From Thalassococcus sp. S3 (GTDB lineage Bacteria > Pseudomonadota > Alphaproteobacteria > Rhodobacterales > Rhodobacteraceae): 64,000 nt of DNA. The notes beneath the pieces were generated by a model, which saw only the letters and a list, made by a program, of their open reading frames with translations, made no database searches and had not been told where the DNA came from. Positions 28,155 to 37,228 of this stretch are shown piece after piece. Location of the stretch: contig NZ_CP022303.1 of NCBI RefSeq assembly GCF_004216475.1, positions 682,001 to 746,000 of the forward strand. The letters run 5' to 3'. Every line of letters starts with the position of its first letter. The first letter of the stretch is position 1. The translations under genes were made by a program, and so were the position numbers.

Positions 28155-28880
28155 ATGGCCATTCTCGACAAACACAAGATCCTTGAGACCAACGCCACCC
28201 TCCTGCTGATCTTCAGCTTTCTGGTGGTCACCATCGGGGGGATCGTTCAGATCACCCCGCTCTTCTGGCTGGAAAACACGATCGAGGAAGTGGACGGCAT
28301 GCGCCCCTATTCCCCGCTCGAACTGACCGGCAAGGAGATCTACATCCGCGAGGGCTGCTATGTCTGCCACTCCCAGATGATCCGGCCCATGCGGGACGAG
28401 GTCGAACGCTACGGCCACTACTCGCTTGCGGCGGAATCGATGTATGACCATCCGTTCCAATGGGGCTCTAAACGGACCGGGCCTGACCTGGCCCGGGTCG
28501 GCGGTCGCTACTCCGACGACTGGCATGTCGATCACCTGCGTGATCCGCAATCGGTGGTTCCGGAATCGATCATGCCCAAATACGGCTTCCTCGAAGACCG
28601 GCTGATCCAGCCTGACTATATCGAGGACCTGTTGCGGACCCAGCGTTTCGTGGGCGTGCCCTATACCGACGAGATGATCGAAAACGCCGCCGCCGATTTC
28701 CGGGCTCAGGCCGATCCCGACAGTGACTTCGACGATATGCTCGAACGCTATCCGGGCGCTCAGGTGCGCAACTTCGACGGCCAGCCCGGGGTCTCCGAGA
28801 CCGACGCGCTGATCGCCTATCTTCAGATGCTGGGCACCCTGGTCGACTTCTCGACCTTCACGCCCGATGCCAGCCGGTAA
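28155..28880 (+). CDS. ccoO: Cytochrome cbb3 oxidase subunit II (mono-haem c)
   Basis: A 241-residue membrane-anchored cytochrome c. An N-terminal helix ([20 protein letters not shown]) holds it in the membrane, and the single haem c site is CYVCHSQM (CxxCH) with Met downstream. The [20 protein letters not shown] segment is typical of CcoO. It passes electrons from CcoP to CcoN. It starts 12 bases after ccoN with an AAGGAGG ribosome site. Confidence 0.98.
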   Translation: MAILDKHKILETNATLLLIFSFLVVTIGGIVQITPLFWLENTIEEVDGMRPYSPLELTGKEIYIREGCYVCHSQMIRPMRDEVERYGHYSLAAESMYDHPFQWGSKRTGPDLARVGGRYSDDWHVDHLRDPQSVVPESIMPKYGFLEDRLIQPDYIEDLLRTQRFVGVPYTDEMIENAAADFRAQADPDSDFDDMLERYPGAQVRNFDGQPGVSETDALIAYLQMLGTLVDFSTFTPDASR

Positions 28881-28892
28881 CGGAGGAGACAC

Positions 28893-29078
28893 ATGGAAAC
28901 CTATTCCTTCCTGCGTGAAGTGGCCGACAGCTGGGGCCTTCTGGCTCTCTTCATCTTCTTCATCGGCGTCGTGATCTGGGTCTTCCGGCCCGGATCCACC
29001 AAGACCTACCGCGATACGGCCAACATCCCGTTTCGCCACGATGACAAACCCGCCGATCCCGAGGAGCCGCGGACATGA
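28893..29078 (+). CDS. ccoQ: Cytochrome cbb3 oxidase small subunit
   Basis: A 61-residue protein with one transmembrane helix ([21 protein letters not shown]) and a short charged tail. CcoQ stabilises the complex and binding of CcoP. Length, position between ccoO and ccoP, and the sequence pattern identify it. A GGAGGAG ribosome site precedes the ATG; its stop overlaps ccoP by four bases. Confidence 0.95.
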   Translation: METYSFLREVADSWGLLALFIFFIGVVIWVFRPGSTKTYRDTANIPFRHDDKPADPEEPRT

Positions 29079-29944
29079 GTAAATCCAAGAAATTTGAGGG
29101 CGACCCGGAAACCACCGGTCACGAGTGGGACGGGATCGAAGAGTTCAACAATCCCCTTCCGCGCTGGTGGCTCTGGACCTTCTACATCACCATCATCTGG
29201 GGGGTGGGCTACACCATCGCCTATCCCGCCTGGCCCCTGATCAGCCAGGCAACACCCGGCCTTCTGGGCTATTCCACCAGGGCCGAGGTCGCCGAAGAGA
29301 TCGCCCGCGTCGAAGAGGCCAATGCGCCGATCACCGCGCGGCTGGCCGAGGCGGAATTGACCGAGATCTCCGCCGATCCCGAACTGGCGCAATTCGCGCG
29401 GCAGGCCGGTGCGTCCGTCTTTGCAAGCTGGTGTTCGCAATGCCATGGCTCGGGGGCCGCGGGCGTCCAGGCGGCAGGCTATCCGAACCTGCTCGACGAT
29501 GACTGGCTCTGGGGTGGGGATATCGAAGCGATCCACTACACCATCTCTCACGGCATCCGGAACGAAGACGACCCGGACGCCCACTGGTCCGAGATGCCCG
29601 CCTATGGCGAGATCCTCGAGGAACAGGAGATCACTCAGGTCGTCAACTACGTCATGACCCTGTCCGGCGGCACGCCCGCCGACCCGGATCAGGTGGCCGC
29701 TGGCGAAGAGATTTTCCTGGATCAATGTTCGGCCTGTCACGGCGAGCAGGGGGAGGGAGATATCTTCCAAGGTGCGCCGAATCTTGCCGATGCCATCTGG
29801 CTTTATGGCGGGGAGTATGACACGTTAATCGAGACGGTGACGTATAGCCGTTTTGGGGTGATGCCGCCCTGGGCAAACCGGCTTTCTGAGGCCGAAATCC
29901 GGGCTGTGGCAACATATGTCCATCAACTTGGCGGGGGCGAGTAA
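29075..29944 (+). CDS. ccoP: Cytochrome cbb3 oxidase subunit III (di-haem c)
   Basis: A 289-residue di-haem cytochrome c, entry point of electrons. The N-terminal region with [20 protein letters not shown] and a membrane helix ([20 protein letters not shown]) matches CcoP. The two haem sites are CSQCH and CSACH, with Met ligands downstream (MPAYG, MPPWA). It ends the structural operon, followed by a strong stem-loop. Confidence 0.98.
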   Translation: MSKSKKFEGDPETTGHEWDGIEEFNNPLPRWWLWTFYITIIWGVGYTIAYPAWPLISQATPGLLGYSTRAEVAEEIARVEEANAPITARLAEAELTEISADPELAQFARQAGASVFASWCSQCHGSGAAGVQAAGYPNLLDDDWLWGGDIEAIHYTISHGIRNEDDPDAHWSEMPAYGEILEEQEITQVVNYVMTLSGGTPADPDQVAAGEEIFLDQCSACHGEQGEGDIFQGAPNLADAIWLYGGEYDTLIETVTYSRFGVMPPWANRLSEAEIRAVATYVHQLGGGE

Positions 29945-29961
29945 CGTCAAGATAACGGGGT

Positions 29962-29989
29962 CTCTCGGGCGTGTTGGCTCGCCCGAGAG
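29962..29989 (+). terminator. Stem-loop after ccoP
   Basis: CTCTCGGGCG and CGCCCGAGAG form a perfect 10-base-pair stem with an eight-base loop, 17 bases after the ccoP stop. No U-run follows, so it is a probable 3'-end or terminator structure for ccoNOQP rather than a textbook intrinsic terminator. Confidence 0.65.
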
Positions 29990-30066
29990 TCTGGTGTCGA
30001 CCTTCCGATCTGTTCGCGCGTTTCCTGGAAGGTCGGCACCGTCCTACCACATTCGACCCGCATCTG

Positions 30067-30225
30067 TCACAACCGGTGCGGGTCGATGCACTTCTCGGCG
30101 CTCAAAAACCAATGGCCGGCAGGAAGCCACCGGCGTTTTGCTTGTTTTTCAGGCATGTAATCCCGCATTCTCACACATCCCGTCCGTGTGGCCGTCATCA
30201 TCGAGGCTGCATAGATATTTAACAT
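30067..30225 (-). CDS. Possible 52-residue small protein, divergent from LysR gene
   Basis: An ORF of 52 codons plus stop starts at ATG 30225 on the minus strand. AGGAGAT lies six bases upstream, a good ribosome site. The protein is basic and Met-rich, begins MLNIYAASMMTATRTGCV, and has no family I recognise and no clear membrane helix or signal. It faces away from the LysR gene at 30327, the usual location of a LysR target. It occupies most of the otherwise non-coding 29945-30326 stretch. Codon composition does not settle whether it is expressed. Confidence 0.35.
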   Translation of the reverse strand: MLNIYAASMMTATRTGCVRMRDYMPEKQAKRRWLPAGHWFLSAEKCIDPHRL

Positions 30226-30326
30226 GAGAAATCTCCTGCGTTTCTGGATATTGCCCTGAAATCTTGACCAATCGGCGATCCAATGCGACTCAATTGGGAT
30301 GTTGTCGTGTAATCTGGGCTTACATC

Positions 30327-31205
30327 ATGTCCTGGCTTGATCTTCCTCCTCTCGCGGCCCTGCGCGCCTTTGCAGCCTTTGCGGAGACCGGAAATGTCGT
30401 TGACGCCGGTGCATCGCTGAATGTCAGCCATGCTGCCATCAGCCAGCAATTGCGGGCGCTTGAACGGCATATGGATGTGCCTCTGCTCGACCGCTCGGGG
30501 CGGACGTTGCGGCTGACGCCGGACGGTCAGCACCTCGCGGATGCACTCGCCCTTGGGTTCGGAGCGATTCGCACCGCAGTGCAGGAGATCGCGCAAAGCG
30601 GTGCCGCGCGCGCCCTGCACATTTCTGCAACCCCGTCCTTTGCAACATTCTGGCTTATGCCCATTCTGCAGGACTTTCGCGCCGCCCATCCCCGCATCGA
30701 CCTGCGCATCGATCCCAGCCCCCAGCTCGTCACCCTTCGCCCCGGCGGCATCGACGTCGCGCTGCGCTATGGCGATGGCAACTGGCCCGGCCTGTCCTCT
30801 GAAATGCTCGTGCGCTCTCCGATGATCGTCGTGGCCGCGCCCAGTCTTCTGGCCGGGCGTACGATCCGCCGGCCCATCGACCTCGCCGATCTGCCCTGGC
30901 TCGAAGAGCTGGGCACGACCGAGGCCAATAACTGGCTGCGCTCCCATGGCGTGGCCCAGGGCATGGTCGGCGGCACCGTGCAGCTTCCCGGTAACCTGCT
31001 TCTGGCCTCTGCGCGCGACGGCCACGGCGTGGCCGTCACCGTGCGCTGCTTTGTCGAACCCGACCTTCAGGCCGGACGACTTGTAGCACTTTTCGAGGAA
31101 GATCCCGACAAGGGCTATCACATCGTGACGCTGCCGGGCGTTCTGCGCCCCGAGCTGCGCCAGTTCATCGCCTGGCTGCGGCGTCAAAAACGCGCAGGTG
31201 TCTGA
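30327..31205 (+). CDS. LysR family regulator, GcvA-like
   Basis: A 292-residue LysR regulator of the GcvA/AmpR type. The N-terminal DLPPLAALRAFAAFAETGNVVDAGASLNVSHAAISQQLRALE helix-turn-helix and LLDRSGRTLRLTPDGQ follow-on are characteristic. The effector domain has GIDVALRYGDGNWPGL, a GcvA-family feature. The ATG at 30327 begins the domain; an upstream in-frame ATG at 30264 would add residues with no match. It separates ccoNOQP from ccoGHIS on the same strand, and is divergent from a small ORF. Its target is unknown. Confidence 0.92.
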   Translation: MSWLDLPPLAALRAFAAFAETGNVVDAGASLNVSHAAISQQLRALERHMDVPLLDRSGRTLRLTPDGQHLADALALGFGAIRTAVQEIAQSGAARALHISATPSFATFWLMPILQDFRAAHPRIDLRIDPSPQLVTLRPGGIDVALRYGDGNWPGLSSEMLVRSPMIVVAAPSLLAGRTIRRPIDLADLPWLEELGTTEANNWLRSHGVAQGMVGGTVQLPGNLLLASARDGHGVAVTVRCFVEPDLQAGRLVALFEEDPDKGYHIVTLPGVLRPELRQFIAWLRRQKRAGV

Positions 31206-31230
31206 AAAGGCGCCTCTTCGATGCGCATTT

Positions 31231-31244
31231 TTGACCCAAGTCAA
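31231..31244. promoter_or_regulatory. FNR-type box upstream of ccoG
   Basis: TTGACCCAAGTCAA fits the degenerate FNR/FixK palindrome TTGAY-N4-RTCAA. It lies about 66 bases upstream of the ccoG start, a usual activating distance. It implies that the assembly operon ccoGHIS is induced together with ccoNOQP. Confidence 0.8.
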
Positions 31245-31309
31245 AGTGGGTCTGCCCGGCATCTGGGACAAGCCCAGAAAAACACCATCAAAAACCGGAG
31301 CCACCGCGC

Positions 31310-32740
31310 GTGACCGAAACCAGCCCCGCCCCCAGCCTTTACGCTGCCAGGGAGCCCATCTTTCCCCGCCGTGTGAGCGGAAAATTCCGTAGTCTCAAAT
31401 GGGTCATCCTCGCGGTGACGCTGGGCATCTATTACCTCCTCCCCTGGATCCGCTGGGACCGGGGCCCCAACCTGCCCGACCAGGCCGTTTTGCTCGACCT
31501 CGCCGGGCGCCGCTTCTATTTCTTCTGGATCGAGATCTGGCCGCATGAGTTTTACTTTGTCGCGGGCCTTCTGATCATGGCCGGTCTCGGTCTCTTTCTC
31601 TTCACCTCCGCGTTGGGCCGGGTCTGGTGCGGCTATGCCTGCCCCCAGACCGTCTGGACCGATCTTTTCATCCTCGTCGAACGCTGGATCGAAGGGGACC
31701 GCAACGCCCGCCTGCGCCTTCACCGGCAGGAGAAATGGGATTTCAGAAAGGCCCGTCTCAGGGTCACGAAATGGACGGTCTGGCTTTTGATCGGCCTCGC
31801 CACCGGCGGGGCCTGGGTCTTCTATTTTGCCGATGCGCCCACGCTTCTTCGGGATCTCGTCACGCTTCAGGCCGCGCCCGTGGCCTATATCACGATGGGC
31901 ATTCTCACCGGCACGACATTTCTCTTTGGCGGCTTCGCGCGCGAACAGATCTGCGTCTATGCCTGCCCCTGGCCGCGCATCCAGGCCGCCATGATGGACG
32001 AGGAAACGCTTACCGTCGGCTATCGTGAATGGCGGGGTGAGCCGCGCAAGCATTCGGACGAGGTCAAGTCGGGCGAGCCCATGGGCGATTGCATCGACTG
32101 CATGGCCTGCGTGAATGTCTGCCCCATGGGGATCGACATCCGGGATGGCCAGCAGCTGGAATGCATCACCTGTGCGCTTTGCATCGACGCCTGTGACGAC
32201 GTGATGGAGAAGATCGGCAAGCCGCGTGGCCTTATCGACTATATGGCGCTCTCTGACGAAACACGCGAGAAGAAGGGTGGAAGCCCGCGGCCCATCTGGC
32301 ATCACATCTTCCGCCCCCGTGTCATCATGTATACGTCCCTTTGGTCCATCGTCGGGGCCGGGCTGATCTTTGCGCTCTTCATCCGGCCCGAGATCGAGAT
32401 GACCGTCGCGCCCGTGCGCAACCCGACCTTTGTGACGATGTCCGATGGCTCGATCCGCAACACGTATGATGTGCGGCTGCTCAACAAGCATGGCGATTAC
32501 CGGATGTTCCGCCTCTTCATCACCGGCGATTCCACATTGCGCGTGCAGCTCGAAGGCACGCCTTATCAGACCATTCACATGCCCGCCGACACCACGCAGT
32601 TGCAGCGTGTCTATGTCATCACCCCGCCGGGTTCCGCGCCCGCTGAGGCCGGATTGACCGACGTGCGTTTCTGGGTCGAAGATCTGACGACCGGGGACCG
32701 GGCCTTCAAGGACAGCACATTCAACGGGAAAGGAAACTGA
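31310..32740 (+). CDS. ccoG: cbb3 oxidase assembly ferredoxin-like protein CcoG
   Basis: A 476-residue membrane iron-sulfur protein of the CcoG/RdxA/FixG family, linked to copper handling for cbb3 assembly. N-terminal helices include VWCGYACPQTVWTDLF and ICVYACPWPRIQ, the family's redox motifs. Two 4Fe-4S clusters are coordinated by CIDCMACVNVCPMGID and CITCALCIDACDD. The C-terminal soluble Ig-like domain follows. No good Shine-Dalgarno is seen before ATG 31310. It is 66 bases downstream of an FNR-type box. Confidence 0.97.
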   Translation: MTETSPAPSLYAAREPIFPRRVSGKFRSLKWVILAVTLGIYYLLPWIRWDRGPNLPDQAVLLDLAGRRFYFFWIEIWPHEFYFVAGLLIMAGLGLFLFTSALGRVWCGYACPQTVWTDLFILVERWIEGDRNARLRLHRQEKWDFRKARLRVTKWTVWLLIGLATGGAWVFYFADAPTLLRDLVTLQAAPVAYITMGILTGTTFLFGGFAREQICVYACPWPRIQAAMMDEETLTVGYREWRGEPRKHSDEVKSGEPMGDCIDCMACVNVCPMGIDIRDGQQLECITCALCIDACDDVMEKIGKPRGLIDYMALSDETREKKGGSPRPIWHHIFRPRVIMYTSLWSIVGAGLIFALFIRPEIEMTVAPVRNPTFVTMSDGSIRNTYDVRLLNKHGDYRMFRLFITGDSTLRVQLEGTPYQTIHMPADTTQLQRVYVITPPGSAPAEAGLTDVRFWVEDLTTGDRAFKDSTFNGKGN

Positions 32741-32742
32741 CC

Positions 32743-33201
32743 ATGGCCCAGCGGGAATTCACCGGACGGCACGCGCTCATGATCTTTGTCGGCGTCTTCG
32801 GCGTGATCTTCGCCGTCAACTTCTTCATGGCCTACAGCGCCGTGAGCACCTTCCCCGGACTGGAAGTCAAGAATTCCTATGTCGCAAGCCAAAGCTTCGA
32901 TGACCGCCGGGCCGAGCAGGAGGCGCTGGGATGGGACGTCAAGGCCGAGGCCGAGGCGGGCCAGGTCCGGCTCTACATCAATGACGACCAGGGCGCCCCC
33001 GTCGAGGTCACGGCCCTCGACGCGACCCTCGGCCGGGCCACCCATACCCGCGACGATAGCGAACCGAGCTTTGTCTTTGACGGCATCTCCTACGTCGCTC
33101 CGGTGGCGCTGGGCGATGGCAACTGGAACATCCGGATGAAAGCCGTGGCGCGGGATGGCACCGAATTCACCCAGCGCGTGGTCCTGCATGTCAAACGCTA
33201 G
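32743..33201 (+). CDS. ccoH: cbb3 oxidase assembly protein CcoH
   Basis: A 152-residue FixH-family protein with an N-terminal membrane anchor (ALMIFVGVFGVIFAVNFFMAYSAVSTFPGLEVKNSYVASQ) and a periplasmic beta-rich domain. CcoH is needed for stable cbb3 oxidase. It starts two bases after the ccoG stop, and its 3' end overlaps the ccoI start by 14 bases. Confidence 0.95.
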   Translation: MAQREFTGRHALMIFVGVFGVIFAVNFFMAYSAVSTFPGLEVKNSYVASQSFDDRRAEQEALGWDVKAEAEAGQVRLYINDDQGAPVEVTALDATLGRATHTRDDSEPSFVFDGISYVAPVALGDGNWNIRMKAVARDGTEFTQRVVLHVKR

Positions 33202-35365
33202 GAGTGTACCGGCCGGATGCCCTGGATGTGTGGCCATGCCCAAAGACGTTGAACCCGCCCCGGCAGAGGCGCGTCTGGCGCTGTCCCTGCCCACAATTCA
33301 TTGCCAGGGCTGCATCTCTCGGGTGGAAAAGGCGCTCGCCGCGCATCCCGGCGTGCGCGATGCGCGGGTCAATCTGACCCTCAAGCGCGCGCTGGTCGAT
33401 GCCGCGCCCAACATGCAGGCCGCCGATCTCATCCCCGTGCTCGAGGCGGAGGGCTTCGAAGCCCATGAGCTCGACACCGGCGCCCTTCAGGCCACCACGA
33501 CCGACAAGGCGGGCCGGGACCTTCTGATGCGGCTGGCCGTAGCCGGCTTTGCCTCGATGAACGTGATGCTCTTGTCGGTGTCGGTCTGGTCGGGGGCCAG
33601 CGACGCCACGCGCGACATGTTCCACTGGATCTCCGCCGCGATCACGCTGCCGGCCATCGCCTTTTCCGCGCAACCGTTCTTCCGCAACGCCTGGGCGGCG
33701 CTTTCGGTGCGCAAGCTCAACATGGATGTGCCGATCGTTCTGGCCATCGTGCTGGCCCTGATCACCTCTCTCTGGGAAACCGCTTTGTCGGGGCATCACG
33801 CCTATTTCGACGCCGCGCTGGTCCTGACCTTCTTTCTTCTTGCGGGGCGGTATCTCGACCACCGGACCCGCGCCATTGCCCGGTCCGCCGCGGAAGAGCT
33901 GACCGCGCTCGAAGTGCCCCGTGCCCTGCGTCTCGAAGAGGGCAGGGAGGTTGAGCGCCCGATTTCCGACCTGCGTGTCGGCGATCTGATCCGCGTCCGC
34001 CCCGGTGCGCGCATGCCTGTCGATGGCGAGATCGCGGAGGGTCGGTCCGAACTCGACCGCTCGCTTCTGACCGGGGAAACACTGCCGGTCTTTGCCGAAC
34101 CCGGTCAAACCGTCAGCGCCGGAGAGGTCAATCTGACCGGTCCGCTGACCATCCGCGCCACCGCCGTGGGAGAGGATACATCGCTCCACCGCATGGCGGA
34201 TCTGGTGGCCGTCGCCGAAAGCGGGCGCGCGCGCTACACGCCTCTCGCAGATGCTGCGGCAAAGCTTTATGCGCCCGGCGTTCATATCCTGTCGGCGCTT
34301 AGCTTTCTGGGCTGGTATCTCTGGTCCGGCGATCTGCGCGTGTCGCTGAATATCGCGGCGGCGGTTCTGATCATCACCTGCCCCTGCGCGCTGGGTCTGG
34401 CCGTGCCCGCCGTGACCACCGCCGCGTCGGGGCGTCTCTTCAAGAAGGGTTTGCTGATCAAGCATCCTACCGCGCTGGAACGCATGGCGCAGGTCGATAC
34501 GGTCGTCTTCGACAAGACGGGAACGCTGACCACAGGCCAGCCGGATTTGACGAACCTCGGGGATCATCCGCGCCGCGATCTCGAAGTAGCGCTGGCCCTG
34601 GCCGAAAGCTCCGCCCATCCCCTCTCCCGCGCGCTCAGCCGGGCGGCCGGCGAGGCGGGGATCAAACCGGCCCGGGTGACCGACATTCGCGAGGTTCCCG
34701 GCTTCGGGACCGAAGGGCGCTTTCATGGCGAGACGGTGCGCCTTGGCCGCGCCGCCTGGGTCGGCGCTCCGCAAGGGGCTGAGACATCGGCCTTTCTGCG
34801 CATCGGATCGGAGGCGCCCCGCGCCTTCACGTTCACCGATACGCTGCGCCCGGGGGCCGCTGAAACGGTCTCAGGGCTTCTTGAGCGCGGCCTGAAGGTA
34901 GAACTCGTCTCCGGCGATGCGCCCCTCGCGGTCGAGCGGCTGGCGCGCGAATTGGGCATCCCCGACTGGATTGCCGAGGCGCCCCCCGAGGAGAAGGCGG
35001 CCCATATCCAGGCGCTCTCCGGCGCGGGACGCCATGTCCTGATGGTCGGTGACGGGCTGAACGACACCGCCGCACTGGCCGCAGCACATGTCTCGATCTC
35101 GCCCGCATCCGCGCTTGACGCTGCGCGGGTGGCCTCCGATGTCGTGCTTCTTGGCCAGGATCTGGCACCGATCCCCAGCGCGGTGGCGACAGCGCAATCC
35201 GCCACGCGGCGCATTCGCGAGAACTTTCAGATCGCGACACTTTACAACATCATCGCGGTGCCGCTTGCCGTGGCAGGCCTTGCCACGCCTCTGATCGCGG
35301 CCCTTGCCATGTCCACATCGTCGGTGACGGTGTCCCTGAACGCGCTGCGCCTGAAAGGAGGCTGA
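33188..35365 (+). CDS. ccoI: Copper-transporting P-type ATPase for cbb3 assembly
   Basis: A 725-residue P1B ATPase that exports copper for the oxidase. A CPGC motif sits at residues 11-14 and the HMA domain motif CQGC at 39-42. The transmembrane metal site is CPCALG, phosphorylation motif DKTGTLTTG, TGE-like LTGET, and hinge GDGLNDTAAL. It has eight helices in family arrangement. The ATG at 33188, overlapping ccoH by 14 bases, keeps the CPGC segment common at the start of Rhodobacteraceae CcoI proteins; an ATG at 33239 would lose it. Known CcoI homologues supply copper to the CuB site. Confidence 0.95.
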   Translation: MSNARSVPAGCPGCVAMPKDVEPAPAEARLALSLPTIHCQGCISRVEKALAAHPGVRDARVNLTLKRALVDAAPNMQAADLIPVLEAEGFEAHELDTGALQATTTDKAGRDLLMRLAVAGFASMNVMLLSVSVWSGASDATRDMFHWISAAITLPAIAFSAQPFFRNAWAALSVRKLNMDVPIVLAIVLALITSLWETALSGHHAYFDAALVLTFFLLAGRYLDHRTRAIARSAAEELTALEVPRALRLEEGREVERPISDLRVGDLIRVRPGARMPVDGEIAEGRSELDRSLLTGETLPVFAEPGQTVSAGEVNLTGPLTIRATAVGEDTSLHRMADLVAVAESGRARYTPLADAAAKLYAPGVHILSALSFLGWYLWSGDLRVSLNIAAAVLIITCPCALGLAVPAVTTAASGRLFKKGLLIKHPTALERMAQVDTVVFDKTGTLTTGQPDLTNLGDHPRRDLEVALALAESSAHPLSRALSRAAGEAGIKPARVTDIREVPGFGTEGRFHGETVRLGRAAWVGAPQGAETSAFLRIGSEAPRAFTFTDTLRPGAAETVSGLLERGLKVELVSGDAPLAVERLARELGIPDWIAEAPPEEKAAHIQALSGAGRHVLMVGDGLNDTAALAAAHVSISPASALDAARVASDVVLLGQDLAPIPSAVATAQSATRRIRENFQIATLYNIIAVPLAVAGLATPLIAALAMSTSSVTVSLNALRLKGG

Positions 35366-35368
35366 GCC

Positions 35369-35527
35369 ATGAACGTCCTCGCCTACCTCATCCCGATCTC
35401 GCTGGTTCTTGGCGCTGTCGGGCTGATCGCGTTTGTCTATACGGTCCGGTCGAACCAATATGACGATCCCGAAGGCGACAGCCGCAGGATCCTGTCGAAG
35501 GATTGGGACGACCACCCCAAGCCTTGA
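35369..35527 (+). CDS. ccoS: cbb3 oxidase maturation protein CcoS
   Basis: A 52-residue single-helix protein (ISLVLGAVGLIAFVYTV) followed by the family motif RSNQYDDPEGDSRRIL and an acidic tail. Length and motif match CcoS/FixS, required for cofactor insertion into CcoN. It is translationally close to ccoI (three bases) with AAAGGAGG upstream. It ends the ccoGHIS operon; a stem (CTG, TTTCCC / GGGAAA, CAG at about 35541-35562) lies downstream. Confidence 0.92.
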   Translation: MNVLAYLIPISLVLGAVGLIAFVYTVRSNQYDDPEGDSRRILSKDWDDHPKP

Positions 35528-35661
35528 CCCTTTATCTCCCTGTTTTCCCTTGGGAAAGCAGACAGCCCTTGGCAGGAGCCTATTTGGCCAGAAGAAGCGG
35601 GGACGCGCGCAGGATGGTGAATTTGCCGCGCAGACGCGATGTTCCCCGGGGGGCGCATTAA

Positions 35662-35709
35662 CCTTAATAGTCGTTAAGGTGAATGCTGTTTAGGGTTAAT
35701 GATCATTAA
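35662..35709. repeat. AT-rich palindromes between convergent ccoS and dac
   Basis: Two symmetrical blocks: CCTTAA-N6-TTAAGG (35662-35679) and the perfect 14-base palindrome TTAATGATCATTAA (35696-35709), plus further TTAA repeats close by. The sequence is unlike the GC-rich surroundings. TTAA-N7-TTAA is the CtrA consensus, but the spacing here is six. No promoter of a known gene is at this place. Function unknown. Confidence 0.7.
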
Positions 35710-35767
35710 TCTTAACGCAGGTGCGACCTGCACTAGCTCATGCCTGACGCGCTGAAAGGGGGCGCGG

Positions 35768-37228
35768 TCAGGACGATGGTCCGACCATGAAACAGGTGAC
35801 GTTGCGCGCCTGAAGCCTGCGGCAGGCCAGATCGGCGCTTTCGCGGGTCATCCCCAGAAAGTTGGCATCGAACCCTCGTTTGCTCTGCACGACCTTGCGA
35901 AGCGTGCCGTCCAGCGACGACATCTCGGTCAAGGCTGTGCGCAGCAGAACCTTCTCGGCCTGATAGCGGCTTGTGTACCGGCCCACATTGATCCCCCAAT
36001 GCCGCCCGCCCGAGGTGGAGAGCCGCGTGACCACCTCCTGTTCGGTGATCGGCTCGCTTGGCGCGGTCGATGCGAGGACCAGGTTCTGCGGCCGCGCCGC
36101 AGGTCGTGTCGTGGGCGCCTGCGCCTGTGGCGCTCCGGCCTCCGCGACCACCGCATCTATGCTCTCCCGCAGGGTGGTTTCCGCGGTCTCCGCGGCCTCC
36201 CGAACGGCGGCATCGGTATCGACCTCTGCCACCAGAAGCGTCTCGCTTCCCTTGCGGGCCTGTGGTCTGAGGCTCGTCTTGACCAACCCCGACACCCGGA
36301 TCGTCTTGCCCGCCGCGCCGTTCGTGGGGGCCGCTTCGGCCACCATCTCTCCGCGCTGCGGTTTGCGCACCGGCGCGTTCGACGGTGCCCGGCGGAAGCC
36401 CAGATCCAGAAGCTCGGCCACCTTCGCGTTGCGCGACGCCGTCGATTTGCCCCCGAACACCGTGGCGATGACCCGTTCATTGCCGCGCTCTGCCGACGCG
36501 ACAAGGTTGAAGCCCGCCGCGCGGGTATACCCCGTCTTGATCCCGTCCGCGCCGCGATAGGCGTCCAGCAGGCGCCGGTTCGTATTGCGCACCTCCGTGA
36601 TGCCCGCATGGGTCGAGCGGCGTGAGAAGATGTTGTAATATTGCGGGAAATCGTAAAGCAGGTGGCGTCCCATGATCGTCATGTCGCGGGCGGTGGACAA
36701 ATGCCCGCTTTCCGTCAGCCCGTGGGCGTTCTTGAACGTCGTCCGGGTCATGCCCAGCGATTTCGCCGTGCGTGTCATGCGCCGGGCAAAAGCCGCTTCT
36801 GAGCCTGAAATCCCCTCGGCGATGGCCGTGGCGGCATCGTTGGCCGACTTGATGGCAGAGGCGCGGATCAGATAGCGCAACGCGATGCGCTGCCCGGCTT
36901 TCAACCCCAGCTTCGAGGGGATTTCCGCTGCGGCTTTCTTCGACACCCGGATTTTCGTATCCAGCGTGATCTCTCCGTTCCGGATCGCGTCGAACGCAAC
37001 ATAAAGCGTCATCATCTTGGTCAGAGAGGCCGGATGCAGGCGCGTATCGGCATTGCGCGAATGCAGCACCTCGCCCGTACGCGCGTCCATCACCATCGCC
37101 GCATAAGGGGCTGCCGCCACGCTGAGCGGGAGGATCACGAACAACCAAATTGCGGTAAATACATACAGCCCAATATGGGCCGGCCTGCTGCGCCGAACCT
37201 GCACGATGTCTGCCTCTATCTGCCTCAC
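35768..37228 (-). CDS. D-alanyl-D-alanine carboxypeptidase with SPOR domain
   Basis: A 486-residue penicillin-binding protein of the S11 family (DacA/DacC type), removing the terminal D-Ala of peptidoglycan stem peptides in the periplasm. An N-terminal signal/anchor (residues about 20-40, VFTAIWLFVILPLSVAAA) precedes the catalytic motifs SLTK (Ser68-x-x-Lys71), SAND (SxN) and KTGYT (KTG). After a long Pro/Ala-rich linker, a C-terminal SPOR domain (HWGINVGRYTSRYQAEKVL) binds denuded peptidoglycan, pointing to division-site action. Convergent with the cco operon; monocistronic. Confidence 0.93.
   Translation of the reverse strand: MRQIEADIVQVRRSRPAHIGLYVFTAIWLFVILPLSVAAAPYAAMVMDARTGEVLHSRNADTRLHPASLTKMMTLYVAFDAIRNGEITLDTKIRVSKKAAAEIPSKLGLKAGQRIALRYLIRASAIKSANDAATAIAEGISGSEAAFARRMTRTAKSLGMTRTTFKNAHGLTESGHLSTARDMTIMGRHLLYDFPQYYNIFSRRSTHAGITEVRNTNRRLLDAYRGADGIKTGYTRAAGFNLVASAERGNERVIATVFGGKSTASRNAKVAELLDLGFRRAPSNAPVRKPQRGEMVAEAAPTNGAAGKTIRVSGLVKTSLRPQARKGSETLLVAEVDTDAAVREAAETAETTLRESIDAVVAEAGAPQAQAPTTRPAARPQNLVLASTAPSEPITEQEVVTRLSTSGGRHWGINVGRYTSRYQAEKVLLRTALTEMSSLDGTLRKVVQSKRGFDANFLGMTRESADLACRRLQARNVTCFMVGPSS

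Noticed and set aside
26709..29039. Long minus-strand frame opposite ccoNO.
   Set aside because: His/Gly/Asp-rich composition typical of antisense frames in GC-rich genes; no domain.
35662..35709. CtrA binding sites.
   Set aside because: TTAA repeats are spaced by six, not seven, bases and the position is downstream of both genes.
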